DNA from: Gloeobacter morelensis MG652769 | GTDB taxonomy: Bacteria; Cyanobacteriota; Cyanobacteriia; Gloeobacterales; Gloeobacteraceae | Direction of reading: 5' to 3' | Length of the DNA: 64,000 nucleotides | NCBI RefSeq assembly: GCF_021018745.1 | Contig: NZ_CP063845.1 | Coordinates: forward strand, 2,914,001-2,978,000 | Part shown: piece after piece, positions 56,556 to 64,000 of the stretch | How positions within the stretch are numbered: position 1 is the stretch's first letter | Layout: each line of letters opens with the position of its first letter | Translations under genes and position numbers: made by a program | Notes under the pieces: generated by a model | Seen by the model: the letters and a program-made list of their open reading frames with translations, nothing else | Databases searched by the model: none | Told to the model about the DNA's origin: nothing

Positions 56556-57328
56556 TGATCATGCATTCCCTCGCCGGGCGCGCAGAAGGTAAGCCGCGCC
56601 TGCGCCTTTTTTGCTTGCCCTATGCCGGGGGTGGAGCCTCGGTGTACAGCACCTGGAACAGGCGCCTGCCGCCGGAGGTGCAAGTGTGCGCGCTTTCGTT
56701 TCCCGGCCGCGAACAACTGTGGCAGGAGGCTTTGGTCGATCGTTTCGAGCCGCTCATCGAACGGCTGGTGGGGGTGATCGAGGACAGACTCGACCTGCCA
56801 TACGCCCTGTTCGGCCACAGCCTCGGAGCGTTGGTGGCCTTCGAACTGGCCCGCCGCCTCCGGCAGCTGTACGGCACGAACCCCATCTGTCTGTTCTTTT
56901 CAGGACGCCAGGCTCCGCACCTCGCCGACCGGCTCTGCCCGATCCACACGCTGGCTGCCGGGGAATTTATCGAGCGACTGCGCCGCCGTTACAACGGCAT
57001 TCCCCAGGCCATCTTCGAGAACCCCGAGTGGCTGCGGTTTTTTCTGCCCGTACTGCGGGCCGATATGGCCCTGCTTGAGACCTACCAGTACAAAAGCGAG
57101 CAACCCTTTGCCTGTCCCGTCTGCGTCTTCGGCGGCCTTGAGGACAGGCTCATCGAGATCGAAGCGTTGGAAGCCTGGCGTGTCCACACGGCTGGTGCTT
57201 TCCAATTGCAGCTGTATCCCGGCGATCACTTTTTTATCCACAATGCCAATCTGCCGCTAGTTTCGGTAATCGCCGGGCAATTGCAGAGCGAAGGTTGGAC
57301 CCAAGGAGGAGCCCATGCCAGACTATGA
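56552..57328 (+). CDS. Type II thioesterase
   Basis: Alpha/beta-hydrolase editing or releasing enzyme of 258 aa. The nucleophile is Ser90 in FGHSLGALVAFELARRL, preceded by the usual LFCLPYAGGGAS; the catalytic His is in YPGDHFFIHN. These proteins free carrier domains blocked by wrong acyl groups and can release chains. It overlaps the ACP (ATGA) and the PPTase start (14 bp), so the three are tightly coupled. No integrated TE is present in either synthase, so it could also be the releasing enzyme. Confidence 0.9.
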   Translation: MMIMHSLAGRAEGKPRLRLFCLPYAGGGASVYSTWNRRLPPEVQVCALSFPGREQLWQEALVDRFEPLIERLVGVIEDRLDLPYALFGHSLGALVAFELARRLRQLYGTNPICLFFSGRQAPHLADRLCPIHTLAAGEFIERLRRRYNGIPQAIFENPEWLRFFLPVLRADMALLETYQYKSEQPFACPVCVFGGLEDRLIEIEALEAWRVHTAGAFQLQLYPGDHFFIHNANLPLVSVIAGQLQSEGWTQGGAHARL

Positions 57329-58121
57329 TCGCAGCCTGTGGCGTCCGGCCCCCAGACAGCCCGGTCTGGGCGCAGACGATGTGCACGTCTGGCGCGCCTG
57401 TCTGATGCAGCCAGATGCACGCGTCATGGAACTGGTCGAAACGCTCTCTGCGGATGAGCGCCACCGCGCCGAGCGCTACCGCTTCGTGGGGGACAAAAGG
57501 CGCTTTATTGTCGCCCGGGGGCTGTTGCGCCGGATTCTGCGTTGCTACTTGGACATACCCGCTGCTCAGATCTGCTTCAGCTACGGCATCAAAGGCAAAC
57601 CGGCCCTGGCCCTGCCGGGATGCACCCTACAATTCAACCTCTCCCATTCGCGGGAAGTGGTGCTGATTGCCCTCACCCTCCGTCGGGACATCGGCATCGA
57701 CCTCGAACTGGTGCGTTCTCTGGCGGCGATGGAGCAGATGGCCGAGCGGTTCTTCTCAGCCCACGAGAAGCAAATGCTGGGGGTGCTGGCGCCGCTCGAG
57801 CGGCAGGAGGCTTTCTTTCGCTTCTGGGCCTGCAAAGAAGCCTACATCAAGGCGTGCGGCAAGGGATTGGCGCTGGCCCTCGATCAGTTCGATGTGGCGA
57901 TCGAACCGGGCGGCGGGGTGAGCTTGCTAGCCAACCGGCAGGAGCAAGACGATCATCCTGGGCACTGGGCCATTCGGCAAATCGAGCCGGGCAAGAACTA
58001 CGTGGCAGCGGTGGCCGTTGGCGACGACGCCTGGAACCTCCACTGCTGGCAGTGGCAGGACGATTATTTCGGTTGGGAAGAAGACTGCCACCAGGATTCC
58101 TGCCAGACCTATGATGGGTGA
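57315..58121 (+). CDS. Sfp-type 4'-phosphopantetheinyl transferase
   Basis: Activates ACP domains by transferring phosphopantetheine from CoA. 268 aa (ATG 57315 after AAGGAGGAG). Motifs: RFIVARGLLRRILRCYL, FNLSHSREVVLIAL, IGIDLELVRS (Mg-binding Asp) and FFRFWACKEAYIKACGKGL. This is the Sfp/HetI/PfaE group, the type that PUFA synthases require because AcpS does not modify their ACPs. It is the last gene of the plus run, five bases from a convergent KS-like gene. Confidence 0.93.
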   Translation: MPDYDRSLWRPAPRQPGLGADDVHVWRACLMQPDARVMELVETLSADERHRAERYRFVGDKRRFIVARGLLRRILRCYLDIPAAQICFSYGIKGKPALALPGCTLQFNLSHSREVVLIALTLRRDIGIDLELVRSLAAMEQMAERFFSAHEKQMLGVLAPLERQEAFFRFWACKEAYIKACGKGLALALDQFDVAIEPGGGVSLLANRQEQDDHPGHWAIRQIEPGKNYVAAVAVGDDAWNLHCWQWQDDYFGWEEDCHQDSCQTYDG

Positions 58122-58136
58122 CCGGCTCACGCCGGT
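58121..58136. terminator. Shared dyad between convergent PPTase and KS-like genes
   Basis: ACCGGC-TCAC-GCCGGT, followed by TTTCC on the plus strand. It overlaps both stop codons and could act on both strands as a short bidirectional terminator. Confidence 0.4.
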
Positions 58137-59296
58137 TTCCCAAGCAGTATGGCCATGCTTCTGCCGTCTTCGTCCCGGGCGATCACCAGGGCGTACCGGA
58201 TGGATACCGCCTCGGGACGCTCGACGACATGGCGGCCGACGGGCGGCGATTTGACGCGGTCGGGAGTGCCAGCGGTGGGCAGGATTTCCTGCCGTTCGAT
58301 ACTCAGGCAAGCGATGATCACATCCATGACCACGCCTGCCCCGACCAGATCCCCGTACATGGATTTTGGGGCGCTCATCCGCACCTGGGAGTTGTTCGCG
58401 AACACTTCACCGATGGCGCGGTATTCTTCGTCGTCCCTCTGCGGAGTACCGAAAGCATCGAGCACGACATAGTCCACCGCTTCGGGCCGGACCTGCGCGC
58501 AGTGCAAGCACGAGCGCATCGCCTGGGCAAGATCGTCACCCCCAGCGATGGCCAGGATTTCGCAGTGCACTTTTGCCCCCCTCGCCGCTGCGGCGGGTCT
58601 GGGCTCCAACAACAGCATCGCGGCACCTTCTGCCAGCAGCCTGCCGTCGGCAGTTGCTTCAAAAGGCGCGTAGCGGCCCGATGGCGAGAGGCGGCCCGCA
58701 CCCGAGTAGGCATTCAGCACAAAATCGTTGAGGGGAGCCTCCGTACCCCCGACGACGACAGCTTCCACTCGGCCGCGTTCAACGGCGACACTCGCCAATT
58801 CCAAGGCAAAGCCTGAGCTGAGGCGATCGGCACAAACCGTCTTGCTGTAACCGCCGATTTTGTGCTGGATTGAGATTTCTCCTTGTGCCGCGGTGGGAAA
58901 CCAGGCGGTGGCAGTGTAGGAATTGACCGCCTTCATGCCTTCGCTGTAAAGGGCTCGCATCGTCGGCTCCAGGAAAGTCCATCCGCCTGTGCTATTGCCG
59001 ACGACCAGACCGACGCGGTAGCAGTTTTCTTCCTGAATCTCAAAGCGGGAGTCTGCCAGGGCATTTCCTGCGGCGATCATCGACAGCATCGCGAAGCGAT
59101 CGAGCTTTTGTGCGTGCCGGGCCGGTATGTGGCCTTCAATAGAGCGGTCGTCGACTTTGCTCGCCCCATGGCTGTGATCGCGTTTTTCGTACAGTGACCG
59201 ACCATGGGACAAAAAATTCCAGACGGTTTGCGGTTCGCAACCCATGGGGGTGACCAGTCCGATGCCCGTGACTGCATATCCAGTACGAATAGCCAT
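58127..59296 (-). CDS. Ketosynthase-like protein without catalytic residues (CLF/KS-beta-like)
   Basis: 389 aa of ketosynthase fold, ending MAILLGKPA. Where an active KS has T-x-C-S-S-G it reads CADRLSSGF, placing Leu at the nucleophile position. The HGTGT block is LDAFGTPQRDD (His lost) and the KxxIGH block is PKSMYGD (second His lost). This triple loss is what chain-length factors of type II synthases show. It lies 26 bp downstream of an active KS gene on the same strand, as KS/CLF pairs do. It is presumed to form a heterodimer with that KS and set chain length. Confidence 0.85.
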   Translation of the reverse strand: MAIRTGYAVTGIGLVTPMGCEPQTVWNFLSHGRSLYEKRDHSHGASKVDDRSIEGHIPARHAQKLDRFAMLSMIAAGNALADSRFEIQEENCYRVGLVVGNSTGGWTFLEPTMRALYSEGMKAVNSYTATAWFPTAAQGEISIQHKIGGYSKTVCADRLSSGFALELASVAVERGRVEAVVVGGTEAPLNDFVLNAYSGAGRLSPSGRYAPFEATADGRLLAEGAAMLLLEPRPAAAARGAKVHCEILAIAGGDDLAQAMRSCLHCAQVRPEAVDYVVLDAFGTPQRDDEEYRAIGEVFANNSQVRMSAPKSMYGDLVGAGVVMDVIIACLSIERQEILPTAGTPDRVKSPPVGRHVVERPEAVSIRYALVIARDEDGRSMAILLGKPA

Positions 59297-59322
59297 AAAA
59301 TTGTCCCCTTATCTATTTACTT

Positions 59323-60585
59323 TCAGTGCTCAAATTTGCGGATGACCAGACTTGAATGAATGCCGGAAAACCCACTGCTGGTCTTCAAGGTGCACCGGAC
59401 AGACACCCGCCTCGGTTCGTCAGCAACTACATCGAGTAGGCACCGCGAGTCTTGCTTGACAAGGTTGATGGTGGGAGGAACGAGCCCGGTCCGCATGGAT
59501 AGGATCGAAGCGATGACTTCGATGGCGCTCGATGCCGCCAACGTGTGTCCGATGTGGGACTTGATGCAAGTGACGGGGATCGTCGGCGTGCGTTCTTGAA
59601 ACAGACGCCAGTAAGCGTTGGCTTCTGCGATGTCGTTCTGGGGGGTGGAAGAACCGTGGGCGTTGATCGAGTCGATCGCTTCGGGTGAAATCCCGGCATC
59701 TTCCATCGCTGCGAGGGCCGACTGCGCAAGTTGCACACCGTTTTCGGGCATTTTTGTCATGTGGTAAAAGTTGTTCAAGCTTCCGTAGCCGCCCAGTTCC
59801 GCGAAGATCGAAGCTCCCCGTTGCAGGGCGTGGTCAAGGGCTTCGATCACCAACATACCGCTGCCCTCGGCCAGGACAAAGCCGTCCCGGCCCATGTCAA
59901 ACGGACGGCTCGCCTTCTGTGGTTCGGCGTTGCGGCTGGTGGTGGCCCCGATTTTGCTGAAAGCCGCCATACAGATGGGCGTGATCGGCGCTTCGGCGCC
60001 GCCGACAACGGCCAGGTCCATCTTGCCGAGCCGGATCAAGTCCATGGCGTAACCCATGGCGTCGAGCGCTCCTGTGCAACCGGTCGTCACGGTCATGCAT
60101 TCCCCTGGAATCCCGAACTGATTTGCCAACGTCTTTGCTGTGGAATTAAAGTGAACAACTCCAGGGGTGGCGCGGGGGCGATGCAGAGCGAGCGTCTCGT
60201 CGCCAAGGGAAGTCAAGAAATCTTTTTCCATGCTTGCGATCTGGGCAGCGGCCGTCGACATCAGCAGTCTGCATTTGCCCGGAGACAAAGATTTTAGGAA
60301 GGATTCTCCAAGCCCGGCCGATTCGAGGGCCTCCTTTGCCGCCACCAGTGCAAAAATGCAGCTGCGGTCAACTCCGAGTAAATCGTTTTGGGGAAAATAT
60401 TCCCAAAAATCGAAGTCTTCGACGACTCCCGCAATTCGGCTCTGGCTGTCCGCCATCGCAAAATCCGACACGACTTTGACACCCGAGACTCCCTTGCAAC
60501 AGTTTTCCCAGAACTCATTCACACTTTTACCGATGGGATTCACAGTTCCCATACCCGTCACAACCACCCTTCTATCTGGCAACAT
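59323..60585 (-). CDS. Beta-ketoacyl synthase, active (KS-alpha of a type II-like pair)
   Basis: 420 aa starting at ATG 60585 (AAGGGGG upstream). All three catalytic residues are present: Cys170 in TVTTGCTGALD, His in NAHGSSTPQND and His in KSHIGHTLAAS. The FabF-type layout (VVVTGMGTVNPIG at the N-terminus) is intact. Partnered with the CLF-like protein and the ACP upstream it forms a minimal type II synthase. A paralogue of housekeeping FabF is less likely because its partner is degenerate and adjacent. Confidence 0.9.
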   Translation of the reverse strand: MLPDRRVVVTGMGTVNPIGKSVNEFWENCCKGVSGVKVVSDFAMADSQSRIAGVVEDFDFWEYFPQNDLLGVDRSCIFALVAAKEALESAGLGESFLKSLSPGKCRLLMSTAAAQIASMEKDFLTSLGDETLALHRPRATPGVVHFNSTAKTLANQFGIPGECMTVTTGCTGALDAMGYAMDLIRLGKMDLAVVGGAEAPITPICMAAFSKIGATTSRNAEPQKASRPFDMGRDGFVLAEGSGMLVIEALDHALQRGASIFAELGGYGSLNNFYHMTKMPENGVQLAQSALAAMEDAGISPEAIDSINAHGSSTPQNDIAEANAYWRLFQERTPTIPVTCIKSHIGHTLAASSAIEVIASILSMRTGLVPPTINLVKQDSRCLLDVVADEPRRVSVRCTLKTSSGFSGIHSSLVIRKFEH

Positions 60586-60765
60586 TGGACATTCCCCCTT
60601 TGTGGATCGAAGAAGTTGAAGCTTGCTTTGATTCCGGGCGTGTTCGCCCGCATTCCAAATCGAGGCGGCGCCCACACGCCATGGCACTTCTGTACTCGGC
60701 AGGACATGACGTGTCACAGTTCGAGCATTGCCTGTTTTGCAAAATAACGAAGGCCTGTGCTCCGA

Positions 60766-61029
60766 TTAGCGCTTCGCAAGCGGAGCTTGCGATTTTGTCG
60801 AACCATTTAGCTGAGCATTCACCTGCTCCACAACATTCCCGAGGCAGAGATCTTCTTCGAACACCCACGAGGGTATATCGAGGCCATACATCTTTTCGAG
60901 AATACACTGGAGATCTACGAGTTCCAACGAGTCCATTCCAACGTCTTTTCCTAGCTTCGAGGAAGGGGTCAGCCCTTGGGTTGCAATCTTCATTTGCCCA
61001 AGGGCAAACAGCATATCTTCAAAATTCAT
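60766..61029 (-). CDS. Acyl carrier protein (type II-like)
   Basis: 87-aa free ACP (ATG 61029, GGAGAG upstream). Attachment Ser is in DVGMDSLELVDLQCIL, followed by an acidic helix and YGLDIPSWVFEEDLCLGNVV. This and the KS/CLF pair are the classical minimal set of a type II synthase. A 180-bp gap separates it from the KS gene, with no gene in between. Confidence 0.9.
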   Translation of the reverse strand: MNFEDMLFALGQMKIATQGLTPSSKLGKDVGMDSLELVDLQCILEKMYGLDIPSWVFEEDLCLGNVVEQVNAQLNGSTKSQAPLAKR

Positions 61030-61136
61030 AGCTCTCTCCTCCATATTGGATACACAACAGATAAACGAGAAGGTAGATCAATTCAATCATCCACCCATAG
61101 CCTTCGCGCTTTGCAAAGGACAGCATCTTTAGCGTT

Positions 61137-61607
61137 TTATGCGTTTCCTCTGGTGATCAAGATCACCAGTTCTCCCAGGCGTTGTCTATCGCCGCTGCTC
61201 AGATTGGAAAATAATTTTTCAATTTCTCGGTAGTACTGAGGGAGTAATATCTCTATCAGCGTCTGCCCCTTAGTCAACAAACGCACAAGCACGACCCGCT
61301 TGTCAGTTTTCTGATACTCTCTTTGGACAAAACCTTCCTGCTCAAGTCGTTTTAAAAGACGAGTGACTTCCGCTCGTGAGAATTTAGTTTTGTCTGCAAA
61401 ATAAGAGGGAGAGGCTCCATGTCTGAGGCTTCTAAATAACAGCAGCATGAGCGTAAATTCGCCAATGGATACCCCGTAGCCCTCGAGCGTGTTTTTTAGT
61501 CTCTCCTTTGTCAAATCAGAAATCTCGAGCAGTTGCAAAACGGCCTCGATGCTCTGAGAGTCCGTTGCGGCGTAGCGATAGGCCACGTCTCTCAAAACGC
61601 TATACAT
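61137..61607 (-). CDS. MarR-family transcriptional regulator
   Basis: 156 aa. The winged-helix core is SPSYFADKTKFSRAEVTRLLKRLEQEGFVQREYQKTDKRVVLVRLLTKG with the D-x-R wing. It begins inside the last codons of the LysR gene (8-bp overlap), an unusual pairing of two regulators. MarR proteins usually repress their neighbours and respond to small aromatic or lipid-like ligands, so it may control the ACP/KS/CLF genes directly downstream. GC content is lower than in the synthase genes. Confidence 0.88.
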   Translation of the reverse strand: MYSVLRDVAYRYAATDSQSIEAVLQLLEISDLTKERLKNTLEGYGVSIGEFTLMLLLFRSLRHGASPSYFADKTKFSRAEVTRLLKRLEQEGFVQREYQKTDKRVVLVRLLTKGQTLIEILLPQYYREIEKLFSNLSSGDRQRLGELVILITRGNA

Positions 61608-62505
61608 TGACCAGGGCGCTCGGACGCACCAACGAAGAAAATGCCTTGACGGCCGGTGACGTGACCTGGCTATTGCGGCTAATCAAATAAAAATTGCGCT
61701 CCATCACCGGCTTCAAAACCGTATTCAGGCTGCGAAGGGCACCCCATTTGATTTCTTTCTCGACCAAGGGCACCGACAGCAGCGCCACCCCAGCTCCAAC
61801 TTCCGCAGCTCTTTTCGTCATCGCGCAATTGGGCAATTCGAGAGTGATGTCGAGTTTGTCGGCGTCGATGTTGTGGGTAAAACACAGGTATTCAAAAAAT
61901 TTTCGGACATCCGAGCCAGGCTCACGCAATACCCATCGCGTGCTTTTCAGCTCGTCCAGCTCGATATTTGTGCGCTCCCAAAAAGGATGTTGTTTGCCGA
62001 CAACAAATGCCATCTTGTCGCCTCCAATCGCATTGAAGGTCAATGACTTGTTTCGAAACTCCCGCTCAACCAGGCCGATGTCAACCTGGCCTGCCGCAAC
62101 CCACTCACCGATTTCTTCTGTGTTGCCAGAAACCACTTTGAGTTGCACTTTCGGATATTGCTGACGGAATCTTTGCAGTTGCGGCGGCAGCCACCAGCTT
62201 GCTACTGTTTGACTGCTGCCAATGTACAGTTCTCCCCTTTGCAAGCTTTTGGTTTCGCGGAGTTTGCTTTCGATCGTTGTGATTTCTTGAATGACTTTGT
62301 GGGCTTCGGTCAACAAAAGCCGTCCCGAGTTTGTCAGCTCGATTCGCCTGCCCATTCGATTAAACAGAGGAACCTTGTAGTACGTTTCGAGGGATGCTAC
62401 CGCCGAGCTAACCGCCGGCTGCGAGAGGGAAAGTTTCTCTGCTGCACGGGTAAAATTTAGATGCTCAGCAACAGCTACGAACACCCTAAGCTGCTCAAAG
62501 TTCAT
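61600..62505 (-). CDS. LysR-type transcriptional regulator
   Basis: 301 aa. The N-terminal HTH is MNFEQLRVFVAVAEHLNFTRAAEKLSLSQPAVSSAVASLE; the effector domain with GELYIGSSQTVASWWLPPQLQRFRQQYP follows, typical of CysB/CbbR-type activators. It lies immediately upstream of MarR. Upstream of its start is a ~330-bp AT-rich, then GC-palindromic gap where its operator would be expected. Its target is unknown. Confidence 0.92.
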   Translation of the reverse strand: MNFEQLRVFVAVAEHLNFTRAAEKLSLSQPAVSSAVASLETYYKVPLFNRMGRRIELTNSGRLLLTEAHKVIQEITTIESKLRETKSLQRGELYIGSSQTVASWWLPPQLQRFRQQYPKVQLKVVSGNTEEIGEWVAAGQVDIGLVEREFRNKSLTFNAIGGDKMAFVVGKQHPFWERTNIELDELKSTRWVLREPGSDVRKFFEYLCFTHNIDADKLDITLELPNCAMTKRAAEVGAGVALLSVPLVEKEIKWGALRSLNTVLKPVMERNFYLISRNSQVTSPAVKAFSSLVRPSALVNV

Positions 62506-62835
62506 CGTTTACTCCCGAATTTGTTTGCAGGCAAGTGATCTAATTGCAGCAGCAGCATCACAGATGAATAAACATTGGGCCTCGGCTTTCAACGATTTAA
62601 TCTGAGTGTATTTGTTCGATTTAGTTTTGACCAGAAAAGATTGTAAATTTAAAAGACTTAAGGAAAATGGCCATGACTTGCAAGCGCGCTTCGGGCATAA
62701 CCCGCCGCGCGCAAGCCCGAGGATACCAAAGCAGGCGGCCGGCCGCCTGCGGTCATGGGTGCGGTGCCCAGCCCTGGAGGATTTCACTGGTGTGGATTAG
62801 GGGCGGGCACCGGCCGTTGCTGCTTTGGAGAAGGT
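62506..62835. other. Gene-free gap upstream of LysR containing a 20-bp perfect palindrome
   Basis: The left half (62506-62660) is AT-rich and holds TACAAT (minus strand, 62645-62640) as a candidate -10 for LysR. The right half holds GCAGGCGGCCGGCCGCCTGC at 62731-62750, a perfect palindrome without loop, 86 bp beyond the ABM stop; it may terminate the ABM/SDR unit or bind a regulator. No coding frame of recognised family. Confidence 0.45.
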
Positions 62836-63132
62836 CTAGCGGATGCGCTCGAAAAAACGAATCTCGAGGGGTTCGGCAAGCCAGGCCGGGCTCTCGGCGA
62901 GCATCGCTTTGAGATACGGCATGGCCAGGTGGGCGTCGAAATCGGCCTGCGACCGCCAGTTCTCATAGAGCTGGTACACACAGGGATCCTCTGTCGAGCG
63001 GTGCAGGACATATTCGATGCATCCGGGTTCTTCGCGGGTCGGGGCGACCAGCGCTTCGAGCGATGCGCTCAACTGCCGCTCCAGACCGGGCCGGGCCCGG
63101 AATCGGGCGAAGAGGGTCAGCGGTTGTGTCAT
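62836..63132 (-). CDS. Antibiotic-biosynthesis-type monooxygenase (ABM domain)
   Basis: 98 aa ferredoxin-like fold. The signature is LFARFRARPGLERQLSASLEALVAPTREEPGCIEYVLHRSTEDPCVYQLYENWRSQADFDAHL, matching the ABM family (YgiN/LsrG-like), whose members oxidise quinones and polyketides without metal. The SDR gene lies 25 bp upstream on the same strand. It could be a tailoring enzyme or a general quinol oxygenase. Confidence 0.88.
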   Translation of the reverse strand: MTQPLTLFARFRARPGLERQLSASLEALVAPTREEPGCIEYVLHRSTEDPCVYQLYENWRSQADFDAHLAMPYLKAMLAESPAWLAEPLEIRFFERIR

Positions 63133-63157
63133 TTTGGATATTCCTGAGAATTAGGCT

Positions 63158-63964
63158 TCAAGCGATGGAGTACCCGCCGTCGGCGAGCAGGCCGTGGCCG
63201 GAGACAAACGAAGCGTCCTCTGAAACCAGGAAAGCGACCACTTTGGCCATTTCTTCAGCCGTGCCGGCCCGGCCGGCGACCGTCGCGTTGGCGAAACTGT
63301 TTTTGGCTTCGGTGCTCGGCCAGATGCGATCCTGGAAGGGCGTGTCGATGATGCCTGGGCAGATGGCGTTAACGCGCACGCCCCGGCGGTACCACTCAAG
63401 GGCGGCACTCTTGGTCATGCCCAGCACCGCGTGCTTGGTGGCGATGTACAGTGCGGCATTCTCAAAGCCGATGACACCACCCATCGAGGCGTTATTGACG
63501 ATGACCCCTCCTCCCGCGCCGAGCATCGCCTGCGCCTGGTGCTTCATCGAATAGAATACGCTGCGCACATTGGCGTCGAAGACAAGGTCGTAGGTCTCTT
63601 TGGTCTGTTCGAGCAAGGGGGCGAAGACCCCCTCGGTGCCGGCGTTGTTGAAGGCGATATCCAGCTTGCCGTAGGTCGCTATTGCCTCAGCTACGAGGCG
63701 CTCGACGTAGGCTTCGTCGGTGACGTCCGCCTGTACGAAGGTCGCCTCGTGGCCTTCGGCGCGGATGGCTTCCACCAGTTCGAGCGTCGGGCCAACGCGC
63801 CGGGCACTGGCGACTACTTTGGCGCCCCGGCGCGCCAGTTCGAGGGCGGTGGCCCGCCCAATGCCGGAACTGGCGCCGGTGACGATTGCCACTTTGTCCT
63901 CGAGGGGGCGGGCGAAGACAGGCGGTGCAATTTGAAGCTGGGCGGTGCTCGCAATGCGGTTCAT
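63158..63964 (-). CDS. Short-chain dehydrogenase/reductase
   Basis: 268 aa. The N-terminal extension MNRIASTAQLQIAPPVFARPL precedes the cofactor motif VTGASSGIGRATALELARRG; NNAG is in IAFNNAGTEGV; the catalytic Ser is in VIVNNASMGGV and YxxxK is YIATK. The C-terminus FVSGHGLLADGGYSIA is classical. It heads the right-hand minus run within this window and is followed by the ABM gene. Substrate unknown. Confidence 0.9.
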   Translation of the reverse strand: MNRIASTAQLQIAPPVFARPLEDKVAIVTGASSGIGRATALELARRGAKVVASARRVGPTLELVEAIRAEGHEATFVQADVTDEAYVERLVAEAIATYGKLDIAFNNAGTEGVFAPLLEQTKETYDLVFDANVRSVFYSMKHQAQAMLGAGGGVIVNNASMGGVIGFENAALYIATKHAVLGMTKSAALEWYRRGVRVNAICPGIIDTPFQDRIWPSTEAKNSFANATVAGRAGTAEEMAKVVAFLVSEDASFVSGHGLLADGGYSIA

Positions 63965-64000
63965 AGGTCACTCCGTAGGTGAACCCACCGCTGATGGCGG

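Overview
The window is high-GC bacterial DNA with dense coding and clear Shine-Dalgarno starts. It most resembles a cyanobacterium of the Gloeobacter type. The evidence is a cyanobacterial-style pyruvate dehydrogenase E1 pair, a DUF2949-like mini-protein, a Mo-nitrogenase-C-terminus-like mini-protein, a zinc-ribbon protein of a cyanobacterial type, a 14-repeat WD40/NB-ARC protein and C-rich palindromic repeats. The genus is an inference from gene content; no marker RNA is present.

Layout. 1-12 kb is mostly core genome: PBP2 (cut by the left edge), HU, a CobD-like aminotransferase, a two-gene ABC exporter, a DUF559 nuclease bracketed by inverted C-rich repeats, leuCD, recA, and a three-gene sulfur-carrier operon (JAMM protease, MoaD/ThiS-like carrier ending GGF, MoeB-rhodanese). 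12-19 kb is a defence-like stretch: a XhoI/PaeR7I-like restriction-modification pair, the remnant of a GNAT acetyltransferase, and an NB-ARC/WD40 STAND protein with three near-identical propeller repeats.

From about 19 kb to the right edge the genes fall into three long same-strand runs. The minus run (45.6 down to 18.8 kb) holds an aldo/keto reductase, an RND pump with its adaptor, SDRs, a zinc ADH, two exported acetolactate decarboxylases, PfaB-like and PfaD-like proteins, an ACP, a KS-AT-ACP synthase with a C-terminal AfsA-type hotdog domain, a HAD phosphatase, an FAD monooxygenase, a quinone reductase, a Tat-exported cholesterol-oxidase-like GMC enzyme, an SMP-30-like propeller and an MFS pump. 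The plus run (46.4-58.1 kb) holds two small cyanobacterial proteins, PDH E1 alpha, PanD, PDH E1 beta, a PfaA-like KS-AT-ACP, a KR-DH protein, an ACP, a type II thioesterase and a Sfp-type PPTase. The last minus run (64.0 down to 58.1 kb) holds an SDR, an ABM mono-oxygenase, LysR and MarR regulators, an ACP, an active KS and a KS that has lost all three catalytic residues (CLF-like).

Together, roughly 25-64 kb looks like one large lipid/polyketide locus built from dispersed PUFA-synthase parts, a type II-like KS/CLF/ACP set and an AfsA-hotdog synthase. It carries its own phosphopantetheinylation, precursor-supply (PDH, PanD), editing, export and regulatory genes. I cannot name the product. Three signals stand out. 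A run of ten A's joins the PfaA-like and KR-DH frames so that a -1 shift would restore the classical PfaA order. The AfsA domain lies next to a HAD phosphatase. A 60+44 bp perfect mosaic inverted repeat sits at the divergence point of the two arms.
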